Source: Streptomyces sp. AA1529 (lineage in GTDB: Bacteria; Actinomycetota; Actinomycetes; Streptomycetales; Streptomycetaceae). From it: a stretch of 34,923 nucleotides of DNA. The DNA is taken from positions 1-34,923 of the forward strand of contig NZ_ALAP01000016.1 of assembly GCF_000280905.1 (NCBI RefSeq), written 5' to 3'. Below, one piece after another: positions 14,656 to 24,258 of this stretch; within the stretch, counting starts at the first letter, position 1; the number at the start of each line of letters is the position of its first letter. Made by a program: the position numbers and the translations under genes. The notes below the pieces were generated by a model. It had not been told where the DNA came from. It saw nothing but the letters and a program-made list of their open reading frames with translations, and ran no database searches.

Positions 14656-16938
14656 GTGCAGTTCACTGTCCTGCCAGTCCGCGGGCAGCCCGTCTCCCCC
14701 GTGCCGGGGCAGGCCTTTCTGGTTCGGGACAACTGGGACGACTACAGCTTCAAGACGACGTTCCAGCTGCTCTGTGTCGATCCCCGTGGCGAGATCAGGG
14801 AGATCGGCGCGGTCAAGATCGGCCAGTTCGGCATGACCGCGCCAGCCAGGACGCCGCTGCCGGACGACTTCGAAACCCTGGACGGCGCCTTCTTCTCGCT
14901 CGGGCTGAAGGACACCTACTACGAACGGCTGCGCGAGCTGGGTGGCGAGCTGGAACGCGCGGTGCTGCGGGCTCTCAACGACGTCTCTTTCGATCTGGAC
15001 CTCTTCTCCCGTGCCCGCACCGAGAGCGTGACGCGGACTTCCCTGCTCCGCACCGTTTCCGCCGACACCGTCCTCGGCCGCCTCCGCGGCAACGGCATAC
15101 CCGCGGAACCACCAGCGGCCATCACCGAGGTCACCCGGCGGCGTCTGTTCGACGCGCTGCGCAGCACCGGGGCGAGCTGGACGGGCAGCCTGGACGAGGT
15201 CACCTTCCTGCGCAGGCTGTACGACCTGGACAGTCTGAACAGTCATGACCCTCGGTTCGCAACGGCCGAGGGCGACATCGTTCAGCACCGCTACAACAAC
15301 CCCGGGGACTGGGAAGACGACTGGGTCTTCGATGACGACCGTTTCGGGCTCGCCGACGGCGCCGACGAGGTCCTGCTCCGCTTCCTTGCGGAGATGATCC
15401 ACCCCGCCGTGCGGACGGATTCCGGCGAGGTCCAGCGGCTGCTGGCACTGGTCAACGGCCATCTGGCCGCCGACGGCTACGAGCTCGCTGAGGCCCGCAC
15501 GGTCAGCGGCTACCCGGTCTACGAGGCCCGCCGGATCCCGGTCAGCCGCCACACCGCTCCCCCGGCCGCCGCCACGCCCGTACCGTCCGTACCGCTCGGC
15601 GGAGGCGACTACGCCGCGGTCCGTCGCGCCGCCCGCGGCGAGCGCAAGGACTATGCCTGCCCGCGCCAACCGGTCCTGGACGGGAATCAGGCGGACGTAT
15701 TCGAGGCGACCCACAAGACCCTCGGCACGACCGTGGCGTTGAAGAAGCTGCACAGCAAGTACCCGGCCGAACGGCGAGTGGCCCGCATGCGGCGGGAGAT
15801 CGAGATCGGCCAGCTGCTGAACGGTCATCCCCACGCCATGCCGATTCTTGACTTCGACACCGACCACAAGTGGTTCGTGATGCCCTGGGCAGACGCGACC
15901 GCTGCTCAACGCCAAGAGCTGCTGCGGGACCCGGCCGAGCTGCGCGCTCTGGTCGACGCTCTAGCATCAGTGCTGGCCACCGCGCACGAGCACGACTGGC
16001 TGCATCGCGACATCAAACCGTCGAACATCCTCTACTTCGACGGCCGCTGGACCCTCGCCGACTGGGGCATCGTCCGCCGGCCGCGCGGCCAGACCACCAA
16101 GGTGGGGCGCACCGGTCACTTCCTCGGCACGGAGGGCTTCGCAGCCCCGGAACTGTTCAGGGCGCCCCACGAGGCCACGGCGTCCAGCGACATCTACAGC
16201 ATCGGCAGAGTCATCGCCTGGGCCCTTACCGGCAAGATGCCGGAGACCAACCTGCCTCTGCAGGCCCCTCCCGGCCCGTGGCGCCCCATCGTCCGTGCCG
16301 CCACCCAGCAGGATCCGGAACGCCGCCCCCAGACCGTCGGTGATCTGCTCGCCCTGATCGACCGCGAACACGCGGCCATCCCCGAAGACCCCTTCCAGAG
16401 GGCCCAGACGCTACTCGAAGCCTCCGGCACTGGCGACTCTGCGGCCACAGACACTCTGCTGACCCTGGTCGGCGACCACCCGGAGGACTACGAACTCCAC
16501 GTCGGCGTGCTCGCCCGCCTCGACACCAAGCAGGCCGGACCGGCCCTCGCACGAGACCCCTCCCAGGCTCACAGCCTCCTGCGCGCCCTGGCAAAGCACG
16601 TCAACGGAGACAACACGCACATCGTGCAGTTCGGCGACGCCGCAGCGGTAGTGATCTGGCTGCAGGGCATCTGCGCTTACACCGGCAGCCAGTCCGACTG
16701 GGACCTGCTGGAGGAGGCTGCCCACACCATGTGCACCTGGGACGGCGCCTGGAACCAGTGGAACGCCCAGGGCAAGATCACCCCCTGGCTGCGAACTCTG
16801 ACTAATGAGGCCGCATCCATCATCGCCGCTGTCCTGCGCGACCACCCGGACTCCGCCCAGCACTTCAGCCACATAGCCGACGACCGCACCGCCGACCCCC
16901 GCATACGCCAGGCACTACGCACCGGCACAGGTGGCTGA
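14656..16938 (+). CDS. Ser/Thr protein kinase with abortive-infection-type N-terminal region
   Basis: The product has 760 residues from GTG 14656, chosen because GGAGGA sits 4-5 bases upstream. Residues ~20-150 (RDNWDDY, IGAVKIGQFGM, FFSLGLKDTYYERL) resemble an N-terminal domain found on various defence ATPases. Residues ~156-255, ending DDWVFDDDRFGLADG and FLAEMIHPAVR, resemble an AbiJ-type domain. The kinase domain covers about 332-580: VALKKL with K363, HRDIKPSN with catalytic D452, a DWG (D469) in place of DFG, and an APE motif. There is no membrane helix or PASTA repeat, so it should be cytoplasmic. A helical C-terminal tail of ~170 residues is unassigned. By analogy with Stk2-type systems it may phosphorylate host proteins after sensing infection. 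The kinase call is firm; the defence role is inferred from the fused domains and neighbours. Confidence 0.85.
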   Translation: MQFTVLPVRGQPVSPVPGQAFLVRDNWDDYSFKTTFQLLCVDPRGEIREIGAVKIGQFGMTAPARTPLPDDFETLDGAFFSLGLKDTYYERLRELGGELERAVLRALNDVSFDLDLFSRARTESVTRTSLLRTVSADTVLGRLRGNGIPAEPPAAITEVTRRRLFDALRSTGASWTGSLDEVTFLRRLYDLDSLNSHDPRFATAEGDIVQHRYNNPGDWEDDWVFDDDRFGLADGADEVLLRFLAEMIHPAVRTDSGEVQRLLALVNGHLAADGYELAEARTVSGYPVYEARRIPVSRHTAPPAAATPVPSVPLGGGDYAAVRRAARGERKDYACPRQPVLDGNQADVFEATHKTLGTTVALKKLHSKYPAERRVARMRREIEIGQLLNGHPHAMPILDFDTDHKWFVMPWADATAAQRQELLRDPAELRALVDALASVLATAHEHDWLHRDIKPSNILYFDGRWTLADWGIVRRPRGQTTKVGRTGHFLGTEGFAAPELFRAPHEATASSDIYSIGRVIAWALTGKMPETNLPLQAPPGPWRPIVRAATQQDPERRPQTVGDLLALIDREHAAIPEDPFQRAQTLLEASGTGDSAATDTLLTLVGDHPEDYELHVGVLARLDTKQAGPALARDPSQAHSLLRALAKHVNGDNTHIVQFGDAAAVVIWLQGICAYTGSQSDWDLLEEAAHTMCTWDGAWNQWNAQGKITPWLRTLTNEAASIIAAVLRDHPDSAQHFSHIADDRTADPRIRQALRTGTGG

Positions 16939-17031
16939 AGCGGTAGAGCCCGGGGCGTATCGATCAACGTGGCGATGGGCTGCCCCGCGCTCTCGGGTGG
17001 GGCTCCCCTGTCCGCAGTTGAGTTGTAAACG

Positions 17032-17069
17032 AGAGGCGCCAAGCCACTGGAAATGGGCTTGGCGCCTCT
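17032..17069. terminator. Bidirectional terminator
   Basis: A perfect 14-bp stem (17032-17045, 17056-17069) with a 10-nt loop lies between the kinase gene (plus) and the convergent helix-turn-helix gene (minus). It can serve both. This is the strongest terminator-like structure in the window. Confidence 0.85.
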
Positions 17070-17085
17070 TGCGATCGTAAGGCCC

Positions 17086-18462
17086 TCAGTCCTCCGGCTC
17101 ACACTGGACCAGGCGGGAGAAGAACTCCTTCGCGGCCTGCCCGTTGAGTTCCCCGTTCGTGGTCGCGGACCTCCGCAGCGCTTCGCCCGTCACCTGGGCA
17201 GGAATGCCAAGCTGCTTGTCTGCCTCGCCCATGATCTCGCCGAGGTACCACTGGGCCGAGGTCGGGAAATGCTGGATGAACCAGCTGACCATCTTCGCAA
17301 GCGGCACCGACAGGATGAGGTCGAAGTCCTTTAGCTCGCCGCCCCGGCGTTCGCTGACGCGCAGCGATGAGGCGAAGTCCTCCAGGACGGCATGGCGGAT
17401 GGTCGGCCCGAGTGCATCGGTCGGGATGATCCGCCGGAGGCTGTCGGCGACCTCGAAGGCCAGTTGGTCGGCCACCTCCCGCACGGTCGGCTCGTTGCGG
17501 TGACGCAGGACCCACCGCTTTCGGATGTCGGGCCGCTTCCACAGGAAGCCGAAGAAGGACTCGCTGAAACGGTCGCGGATCCGAGCCGCTCCCGGGGCGA
17601 GACGGTGCCGGTCGCCGGCCGACATGGCGTCCCTGAGCCCCTCGGAGGAGCGGCGCCGGGCTTCAGCCCAGTTCTCGGCGACCGGGCGTGACCACTGGGC
17701 CCGTCCGCCGACGCTCGCCTGCGGAAGCGGCACGTCGTTCTCACCCCGGGAGATGTAGCCCCGCAGTGTGGAAGCCGTGATACCGCCCAGTTCGGCCATC
17801 TCCGGCACGCCGAGCAGGCGGTCCCCTGCGAGTTCAGGACTGGCCAGGTCGACGACGCACTTCTGCAGCGGGAGGGGATCGTCCTGCTTCTGGTGGTGCT
17901 GCGCCCACAGGGTCAGGTGGTCGAGCCACTCCGTCGGGGCCACGGTGGCCGGGTCGAAGGTGGCGACCTTGTGTACGTGCGCGCGGTCAGGGTGCGCGCG
18001 GCCGTCCAGCATGTCGTTGGCGTAGACGGTGGCTGTGGCACGTGCTTTGTGGTGTGCGTAGTCCTCGGTGACCGGGTCCCAGATCTGTCCGGGCCGGTAC
18101 CAGGATTCGCCGCCCCACCAGTAGCCGCCAGCCCGGAACAGCAGCGGTGCCCCGGTCCAGTAGGTGTGCAGGCTGGCGGTGTCCTCGTCACGCAGCAGGA
18201 GCACGGTGCGGCCGTGCTCGGGGTGGTGGCGGACGGCCCAGCCCAGGTGGTGGGCGATCGGGTCTGTGGTGAAGGCCAGCCATCCTCCTTCGCGGGAGCT
18301 GTCGCACCGGCCCCACATGCCTTCGCCCCTGTTGCGGCCGACTGCCTCGATGGCGTCGGGGCCGTCGTCAAGTGGCAGGTGCGAGTCGTCGACGAACGGC
18401 AGACCGGGCACCGGGTGGTCCGTCCGCAGCCCGTTGGCGAGCGGACGTATGTCGTAGACCAA
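17086..18462 (-). CDS. Helix-turn-helix protein of unknown role
   Basis: I place the start at a TTG (complement of 18460-18462) because GAAGAGGAG sits 6 bases upstream, giving 458 residues. The frame stays open to an ATG at 18519 (477 residues), but that start has no ribosome site. The first ~200 residues contain tryptophan- and glycine-rich stretches ([17 protein letters not shown]) and are unrecognised. A middle segment, [21 protein letters not shown] followed by [15 protein letters not shown], is a winged MerR/excisionase-like helix-turn-helix that reads as DNA-binding. The C-terminal ~180 residues are helical. It may be a regulator or a replicon-maintenance protein. It runs convergently with the kinase gene, with a shared terminator between them. 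Confidence 0.65.
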   Translation of the reverse strand: MVYDIRPLANGLRTDHPVPGLPFVDDSHLPLDDGPDAIEAVGRNRGEGMWGRCDSSREGGWLAFTTDPIAHHLGWAVRHHPEHGRTVLLLRDEDTASLHTYWTGAPLLFRAGGYWWGGESWYRPGQIWDPVTEDYAHHKARATATVYANDMLDGRAHPDRAHVHKVATFDPATVAPTEWLDHLTLWAQHHQKQDDPLPLQKCVVDLASPELAGDRLLGVPEMAELGGITASTLRGYISRGENDVPLPQASVGGRAQWSRPVAENWAEARRRSSEGLRDAMSAGDRHRLAPGAARIRDRFSESFFGFLWKRPDIRKRWVLRHRNEPTVREVADQLAFEVADSLRRIIPTDALGPTIRHAVLEDFASSLRVSERRGGELKDFDLILSVPLAKMVSWFIQHFPTSAQWYLGEIMGEADKQLGIPAQVTGEALRRSATTNGELNGQAAKEFFSRLVQCEPED

Positions 18463-18540
18463 CGTGCTCTCCTCTTCAATTCCAGTGCTGTATCTAGCTA
18501 CAACGGTACTGTTGCCCATTGATACGCGACGGGAAAACGA
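18463..18540 (-). promoter_or_regulatory. Probable promoter/operator of the helix-turn-helix gene
   Basis: This is a locally AT-rich segment with a partial inverted repeat (CAGTGCTGTA near 18483 and TACAACGGTACTG near 18500). Its location just upstream of the TTG start fits a promoter or operator, possibly autoregulatory. No firm -35/-10 assignment is possible. The rest of the gap to 18771 shows nothing I can support. Confidence 0.3.
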
Positions 18541-18771
18541 ATCGCTACAGCGATTTCGAGACAGGTCTTACAGCGGAAGTGAAGGCGGCCGCGTCCAGCC
18601 GGAGCGCGAAGCACCTGTCAGCAGGGCCCGATGCGGGCAAGGCCGCACATTCGAACCGGCGGAGCGCCGACCTTCCAAATCACGGCCTGAGTTCGGAGAG
18701 CAGCTCGGTAGCTGTCGCCTGACCGGGCTTTCTGTCACCCGAAGCCCTGGCAGGGCGTGGATGGGCTGGTG

Positions 18772-21204
18772 CTACTCGAGGACGGTCGGCGCGGCATCGT
18801 CGGCGATCCAGTCTCCATCGAACAGTGCGGCGACCAGGCGCACGTGCTCGCCCGGGAGATGGCCGGTGCGGTGCTTGGTGCGGGCCTTGGCGAGCCAGGC
18901 TCCGATCCGGACGCTCTCGCCGTCGACACGGATGGTCTCGCGGGCGGCGGGGGCGCGGCCTTCGCGGTGGAGGAAGAGTTCCAGGAGCTGGACGGTCTCC
19001 TCGAAGGTGCGGCGGGTACGGCGGACGGGGGTGAGGGGGTTGGTGTCGGGGGTGAGGCCGAGGGTGGTCATCATCTGGTGCTGGCCGGGGTGGAGGGTCT
19101 GCCAGGTGGTGAGTTGGCGGTGGAGCCAGGAGCCGATCTTCACACCGCCGAGCTGGGTGTCGCGGGTGAGGGCGGCCGGGTCTGCGCCGGAGGCGAGGTG
19201 GGTGCGCAGCAGGTGGTATTTGCGGTGCCAGTCCGCGCCGTGCGGGAGGCGCCAGTCGGTGGCGAGGGCGGTGAGGGCGTCGGCGCGGGCGGGGTCGAGG
19301 GTGTTCTTGGTGGCGTGGTGGCGTTGTTCGGCGAGCCAGGCGCCGACGGGGGTGGTGGCGGGGGCGGCGAGGTGGCCGTGGGTGCGGTGGTAGTCAGCTG
19401 CGGCGGTCAGGCGGGAGCGCCAGGCGGCGTCGTGCTTGTCCCAGATCATGCCGAGCGCGTCGAGTTCGGCTCTCCAGTCGGGCTCGAGGCGGCCGGCTTT
19501 CGCGGCGTCGCGCATGGTGGTGATGAAGGTGCCGAGCCGGTAGCCGGTGGGGTCGGTGTGGTCGGCGGGGACGTCGAGGTGGCCGTACTGGTCGCGGTAG
19601 GAGCGGGCGGCGGCAAGCCCCAGGCGGCGGGAGCGGGAGACGGCCGCCTCGCGGGGGTCGAAGGCGGCCAGGTCCATCGCCTGGGCGATGCGCTCGGGGT
19701 GGACGGTGAAGTCGAAGTGCCAGCGGCGGGCGATGACATCGCTGGTCTCCTTGGGCAGGCGGTTGGCCTTGTCCGGGAGGCGCTCGAGGATGCGGTGGTC
19801 GTGGCTGGCCAGGGCGCAGGCGATCGCCCAGACGGGTTCGTAGGCGGTGCCGAGGATGTTCTCGCCGTCGGCGCCGGGCGGGACGTAGACGGGGACGATC
19901 AGTGAGGCGGTCTTGCCGGAGGTGTCCAGGCGCAGGGCGCGGCCAAGAGCCTGGACGCAACGGATGACGCTGCGGGTGGGGTCGGCGAAGACGACGGCGT
20001 CGACGCTGGGGATGTCGACGCCCTCGGCGATCAGGCGGGAGTTGGCCAGGATCGCGCAGTCGGCGGCCGCGAAGGCCGCGAAGATGTCGGCGCGCTGGGC
20101 GGGGGTGTGCTCACCGTGGGCAAAGAACAGCTCGGGGGTGATGTCCGGGGCGAGGCCGGGGTCCGTGCGTCGCAAGAGGCGCAGGGTGTGAGGGAGTTCG
20201 CGGGCGAAGCGGCGGGCGTCGGAGACGAGGTTGAAGTAGACCAGGACTTTCTGCAGCCGGTGTTCGGTCATGGCGCGCAGGACGGACAGGTGCAGGGCGG
20301 TGGTGCGCAGCGCGCTGTCTCCTTCATCGCCGCCGGCGTCGGGGACCGTGCTGCCAGGGGCGGTCAGGTTGAGGCGGCGGCGCAGGTCGGCGTCGGTGAG
20401 GGTGGGCACCACGATGCGGTAGTCCGCTGCCCGGCCGTCGGCGGCTGCCTGGGCGAGCGGGTATTCGAAGACTTTTTTGCCGTAGACCTGCTCGTTGTCC
20501 ATGGAGTTGGCGAACGCGTCCGCGTCCGGCCCGGCGGGGTGCCGGCGGCGCGGGCGGGTGGTGTCGGCGGACTCGGCCAGCTCCGGCGCGGCAAAGATCC
20601 TCGGAGTGGCGGTCATGTAGAGGCGGCGCTCCGCGTGGATGCGCTTCGCGTCGTTGACGATCGCCCACTTCTTGTCGGTCCGGCCCGCGATCCGGTGCGC
20701 TTCGTCCATGACCGCCAGGTCGAACGGCGGCACCGCGTACCCGGTGCTCTGGGTTTCCTCGATCTTGTTGAGGGAGTCGTAGGTGCAGATCACCGTCAAA
20801 GCGGGGATCTGGTCCTCTCTCTGCCCCACTACCGACATCAGCCCGCCGAGCGCGTGCGGGTCGGTGGTGGACATGACGCGGGCGGCGACGAGGTCGTCGT
20901 GGCCGCTGGTGTCCAGGGAGGAGACGATCACCATGTGCTCCAGGTGCCCGTCCCGGCGCCAGGCCAGCGCCGTCTGGGCCGCCAGGTCCAGGGTGGGCAC
21001 CACGAACAGCACCAGCCGCGCGCCGAGTCCGTCCGCCACCCGGATCGACACCAGCGTCTTGCCGGTCCCCGTCGCCGACACGAACAGTCCTCGCGTCCCG
21101 GCGCGCCGCAGATGCCGTGCCAGCCGCTTGACGGCCTCGGCCTGGTCGGGGAAGAGCCGCGGCTTGTCGGGGCGGCCAGGCCGCGGCAGTTCGACCACAG
21201 TCAT
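18772..21204 (-). CDS. Telomere-type SF2 helicase with helicase-associated repeats
   Basis: The product has 810 residues from ATG (complement of 21202-21204), with an AGGAAGAG ribosome site 6 bases upstream. The open frame runs 23 codons further back but without a site. The helicase core shows Walker A SATGTGKT (residues 43-50, K49), DEAH (167-170), MTATPRIF (motif III) and RSVIRCVQALGRALRLD (motif VI). The C-terminal ~300 residues hold four helicase-associated repeats with the pattern aromatic-x-G-H followed by LGxWL-like strands. Helicases of this build sit next to the ends of Streptomyces linear chromosomes and plasmids (TtrA-like) and are linked to conjugal transfer or end maintenance. 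It is transcribed divergently from tap across a ~190-bp shared promoter region. In the C-terminal half the coding strand is very rich in C, unlike its neighbours. Confidence 0.88.
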   Translation of the reverse strand: MTVVELPRPGRPDKPRLFPDQAEAVKRLARHLRRAGTRGLFVSATGTGKTLVSIRVADGLGARLVLFVVPTLDLAAQTALAWRRDGHLEHMVIVSSLDTSGHDDLVAARVMSTTDPHALGGLMSVVGQREDQIPALTVICTYDSLNKIEETQSTGYAVPPFDLAVMDEAHRIAGRTDKKWAIVNDAKRIHAERRLYMTATPRIFAAPELAESADTTRPRRRHPAGPDADAFANSMDNEQVYGKKVFEYPLAQAAADGRAADYRIVVPTLTDADLRRRLNLTAPGSTVPDAGGDEGDSALRTTALHLSVLRAMTEHRLQKVLVYFNLVSDARRFARELPHTLRLLRRTDPGLAPDITPELFFAHGEHTPAQRADIFAAFAAADCAILANSRLIAEGVDIPSVDAVVFADPTRSVIRCVQALGRALRLDTSGKTASLIVPVYVPPGADGENILGTAYEPVWAIACALASHDHRILERLPDKANRLPKETSDVIARRWHFDFTVHPERIAQAMDLAAFDPREAAVSRSRRLGLAAARSYRDQYGHLDVPADHTDPTGYRLGTFITTMRDAAKAGRLEPDWRAELDALGMIWDKHDAAWRSRLTAAADYHRTHGHLAAPATTPVGAWLAEQRHHATKNTLDPARADALTALATDWRLPHGADWHRKYHLLRTHLASGADPAALTRDTQLGGVKIGSWLHRQLTTWQTLHPGQHQMMTTLGLTPDTNPLTPVRRTRRTFEETVQLLELFLHREGRAPAARETIRVDGESVRIGAWLAKARTKHRTGHLPGEHVRLVAALFDGDWIADDAAPTVLE

Positions 21205-21316
21205 ACAGCTCTTCCTCGATCCGAAGCAGGCGGCATCCGGGCAGCGGGCGGGCCGGGAAGGCGGTGAGACCACCGCAGGGGGCGCCCTCCGATCGGGACC
21301 CTACCACCCGCGACCC

Positions 21317-21353
21317 CCATCCGTACGCGAAATGTACGCCATCCGTACGTGAA
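21317..21353. promoter_or_regulatory. Three GTAC sites spaced 11 bp in the helicase/tap divergent promoter
   Basis: GTAC occurs at 21323, 21334 and 21345, exactly 11 bp apart. The outer two lie in direct repeats CCATCCGTACGCGAA (21317-21331) and CCATCCGTACGTGAA (21339-21353). The sites face one side of the helix between two divergent genes, and a TAGGGT element that could be the tap -10 lies at 21371. This looks like an operator for a regulator binding cooperatively, possibly the Tap helix-turn-helix itself. Confidence 0.6.
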
Positions 21354-21393
21354 GAGTGCGCTTCATGGGGTAGGGTGGGAGCGGAGGTGTTCC

Positions 21394-23637
21394 ATGTCCG
21401 AGTTGTTCGATGCGGTCGACGCGCTGGTCGCGTCCCGGTCTCCGCTGCCGCCCCCGGCGGAGCGCAAGCGCCTGCGCCAGGCCCACGCGCTCACCCTGGA
21501 CGAGGTGGCCTCCGCCCTGGACGTGCGGCGGGCAACTGTCAGCGCCTGGGAGTCAGGCAAAACGGAGCCGCGGCCGCCGCAGAGGGAGCCGTACGCGCGC
21601 CTGCTCAAGCAGCTCGCACAGCTCTACCCTGCCGCCGGGAGCACCGCCGCCCTGCAGGAGGACGCCCCGGCACCGACGGCGTTCAGCGGCCCGGCACCCA
21701 CGGCGACGACCGGGCCCGGGGGCAGGGCTGTTGAGGCGGCGGCCGTGGCCCCACCCGCCACCGCTCCGTCCGTCTCGCCCGCAGCCGCTCACGCGCCGGG
21801 AGCCGCATCGCGTCCGGCGCGGGCCGCCCGGCCGCCGCAGGGACCACACGGCCCGGGTGCGTCGAAGGCCGCTGCGGCCCACACACCCGCGCCCGGCGGT
21901 GCGTACGCGCACGGTCCGCTGCTCGTTCTCGACGCCGACACCGAGCGCAACGTGACCGGGTACGGCATCGGCGGCCTGATCCTGGACGTGTCCGCCAAAT
22001 CCCTGCCCGCGCTGGTGGAGTGGACGCTCACCGAGGCACGGCTGGGGTCGGAGAAGCTGCACGGCTCGGGAAAGGACGGCGACCCGCTGCTGGTGCTCAC
22101 CGAGACGGCGTGCGAGCGCTACGGCCTGCCCGCCGCCTTGTCCGAGGCCGAGCGGCTCGCCGGGCGGCTGCCGGAAGGACACAAGGTCATCAAGCAGCTT
22201 GAGCGCGCCGACTGGCAGCTCACCAAGCGCGGGCTGGGGCCGTGGGCGCGGATCTACCGCCCCGCCCACGGCAGCCGCCGCCAGTGCGTACAGCTGTGCA
22301 TCCCCTCCTGGCGCGCCCTGGACGACCGCTCCTGGGGCCACGCCGCCCAGTTGCCGCCGCCTGAGCTCGCCCGGGTGCTGGGCGTGTACGCGCAGCGGGT
22401 GATGACGCCGGTCGGCTCAACGGCCGTGACGGGGCTGCAGCTGATGACCGCGCTCAACCCGCCGACCCGCGCGAGCGAGCCGGACACCGAGGGCCATCGG
22501 CATTCCGAGCACCGGCCCGGATCGCTGGGCACCGGGCCACTGGACCCGGCGCCGTGCGAGGCGACTGACGGCCACCCCGTCCTGGCTGGCCTGCCCCGCT
22601 TCCACGTGCGCGGCCCCGACGAGCGGCTGTTCGAGGAGGCCTACGACTGGGCACGGGATCTCACCGATGCCGAGTGCATGCAGCGGCACCTGGTCGGCCT
22701 GGATGTGAACCTCGCCTTCGGTGCGGCCGCCAACGGCGCCGTCGTCGGTCTGGCCACGCCTCCTGTCCATGTCACCCGCCCGGTCTTCGATGCGGCGGTG
22801 CCCGGTTCCTGGCTGGTCGACCTCTCCCACGTCGACCTGTCCCGGGTGAAGGTCGGCAAGCAGTGGCGCGACCTCGACGGTGGCCTGCTGCCCAGCCCGT
22901 TCACGCCGAGCGGCCGGTGCCCGACCGGTCCGGCCTGGTATGCCACGCCCACCGTGGCCTACGCCGTCGAGCTCGGATACGACGTCACCCCGCTGGAGGC
23001 CTGGCTGCGCCACGAGAGCGGCCGGTTCCTGGACGGCTGGTACAAGCGGCTGCGCGATGCCTACGTCGCCACCATGGCGGACCTCGGCGTCGCGGAGAAG
23101 CTGTCCCCGCACCAGTTCCTTCAGGCGATGGACGGCTACAAGAGCCGTGATCCGGAGCTGGGGATCGTGGTGGACACGGTCAAGATGACCGTCAAGGGCG
23201 GTATCGGCAAGCTGCAGGAGAAGGCGCGCGGGGGCGGCTGGAAGCCGGGGCAGGCCTGGCCCGCCCTCGCGCGGCCGACCTGGCGCCCGGACATCCGCGC
23301 GGCCGTCATCTCCCGGGCCCGGGTCAACATGCACCGCAAGATGCTCCACCTGGCGGCGGCCACCGGCCGTTACCCGGTCGCGGTCCTCTCCGACTGCGCC
23401 GTGTACGCGGCCGACGGGCCCAGCCCGCTGGATGTGCTGCCGTACGGCGCCGACGGCAAGACCGTGCCGGGCAGCTTCCGGCTGGGGGTCTCGCCGGGGA
23501 TGGTCAAGCACGAGGGCACCCAGAGCGTGCTGTGGGGGGCCGAGGTGCTCGAGCAGCTCGCCGGGGACGGCCATGTCGCCAACCTCGCCCGCTACATCAA
23601 GACCGGCGAGGTCACCACCAAGGACACCGGAGAATAA
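21394..23637 (+). CDS. tap: Telomere-associated protein Tap
   Basis: The product has 747 residues from ATG 21394, with GGAGG 7-8 bases upstream. It opens with ELFDAVDALVASRSPLPPPAE and an Xre-type helix-turn-helix at residues 27-62 (LTLDEVASALDVRRATVSAW, ESGKTEPRPP), the known N-terminal signature of Streptomyces Tap. A proline/alanine-rich linker follows at about 90-175. The rest is a large globular part with GPLLVLDADTERNVTGYG and LVGLDVNLAFGAA. Tap binds the folded 3' overhang of the telomere and brings Tpg to it for end patching, in the cytoplasm at replicon ends. It is followed by tpg after 14 bases in an evident two-gene operon. Family identity is strong from the signature, length and partner. 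Confidence 0.93.
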   Translation: MSELFDAVDALVASRSPLPPPAERKRLRQAHALTLDEVASALDVRRATVSAWESGKTEPRPPQREPYARLLKQLAQLYPAAGSTAALQEDAPAPTAFSGPAPTATTGPGGRAVEAAAVAPPATAPSVSPAAAHAPGAASRPARAARPPQGPHGPGASKAAAAHTPAPGGAYAHGPLLVLDADTERNVTGYGIGGLILDVSAKSLPALVEWTLTEARLGSEKLHGSGKDGDPLLVLTETACERYGLPAALSEAERLAGRLPEGHKVIKQLERADWQLTKRGLGPWARIYRPAHGSRRQCVQLCIPSWRALDDRSWGHAAQLPPPELARVLGVYAQRVMTPVGSTAVTGLQLMTALNPPTRASEPDTEGHRHSEHRPGSLGTGPLDPAPCEATDGHPVLAGLPRFHVRGPDERLFEEAYDWARDLTDAECMQRHLVGLDVNLAFGAAANGAVVGLATPPVHVTRPVFDAAVPGSWLVDLSHVDLSRVKVGKQWRDLDGGLLPSPFTPSGRCPTGPAWYATPTVAYAVELGYDVTPLEAWLRHESGRFLDGWYKRLRDAYVATMADLGVAEKLSPHQFLQAMDGYKSRDPELGIVVDTVKMTVKGGIGKLQEKARGGGWKPGQAWPALARPTWRPDIRAAVISRARVNMHRKMLHLAAATGRYPVAVLSDCAVYAADGPSPLDVLPYGADGKTVPGSFRLGVSPGMVKHEGTQSVLWGAEVLEQLAGDGHVANLARYIKTGEVTTKDTGE

Positions 23638-23651
23638 GGGGACACGGGTCG

Positions 23652-24209
23652 ATGGTCACGGTCGGGGAAGAGCTCGACAGGGCGGTGCAGGGCGCGTTCA
23701 CGCGGCCCGTTCCCAAGTCCGCCGGGGCGCAGATGCGGTACCTGGTCAAGAAGCACCAAGGCAGCACCCGGCGCGTGGCTGAGCTGCTCGGCATCAGCCA
23801 GCGCACGGTGGAGCGGTATGTGAACAACCAGATCAAAAGGCCCCGGCCGGAGCTCGCCGACCGCCTCGAGCGTGAGGTCCGCGTGCGCTGGCAGCCGCAG
23901 ATCAGGGCGAAGGCGAAGCAGGCCGCGGCCACCACGAGCGGCATCATGATCGATGTGCAGGCGAGGTTCGGCTACACCGCCGCCGTCGGCAGCACCGACC
24001 AGGCCCGCGTGCGTCACCTGACCCTGGCTCTGCCGCCCCGGCACGCCGCCCGCCTCCTTCAAGCCCAGGAAGCAGGCATCGACGAGGACGATCTCCGCGA
24101 GCTCGCTGCCGAGGCGTTGGGTGAGGTGTACTTCCGCGACGGCGGCCGCCGGGCCCACGGCCTCGAAGTAGAACTCAAGGACATCGTCGACCTGCAGTTC
24201 GAGCTGTAG
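23652..24209 (+). CDS. tpg: Telomere terminal protein Tpg
   Basis: The product has 185 residues from ATG 23652, with AAGGGGA 8-9 bases upstream; this is the size typical of the family. Residues 36-64 (STRRVAELLGISQRTVERYV and following) are the helix-turn-helix/reverse-transcriptase-thumb-like DNA-binding part seen in Streptomyces Tpg. Residues 107-129 (GYTAAVGSTDQARVRHLTLA) match the conserved central motif. A Thr near position 114 is reported as the residue that primes DNA synthesis in studied Tpg proteins; here positions 114-115 are Ser-Thr, so T115 or S114 would be the candidate. Tpg is covalently attached to the 5' ends and primes fill-in of the last Okazaki-sized gap. It works with Tap from the gene just upstream. 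Confidence 0.95.
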   Translation: MVTVGEELDRAVQGAFTRPVPKSAGAQMRYLVKKHQGSTRRVAELLGISQRTVERYVNNQIKRPRPELADRLEREVRVRWQPQIRAKAKQAAATTSGIMIDVQARFGYTAAVGSTDQARVRHLTLALPPRHAARLLQAQEAGIDEDDLRELAAEALGEVYFRDGGRRAHGLEVELKDIVDLQFEL

Positions 24210-24258
24210 GCCGGTCGGTGCGCGGGGCAGGAAGCAGAAAGGGCGTCAGGGTAGAGCT

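Noticed and set aside
14440..15915. A long minus-strand open frame opposite the kinase gene
   Set aside because: It is a shadow of the kinase gene. Its only meaningful part is the short inverted peptide at 14550-14597, reported separately.
18519..18722. A small plus-strand frame upstream of the helix-turn-helix gene
   Set aside because: It has no ribosome site or recognisable protein and lies over a likely promoter region.
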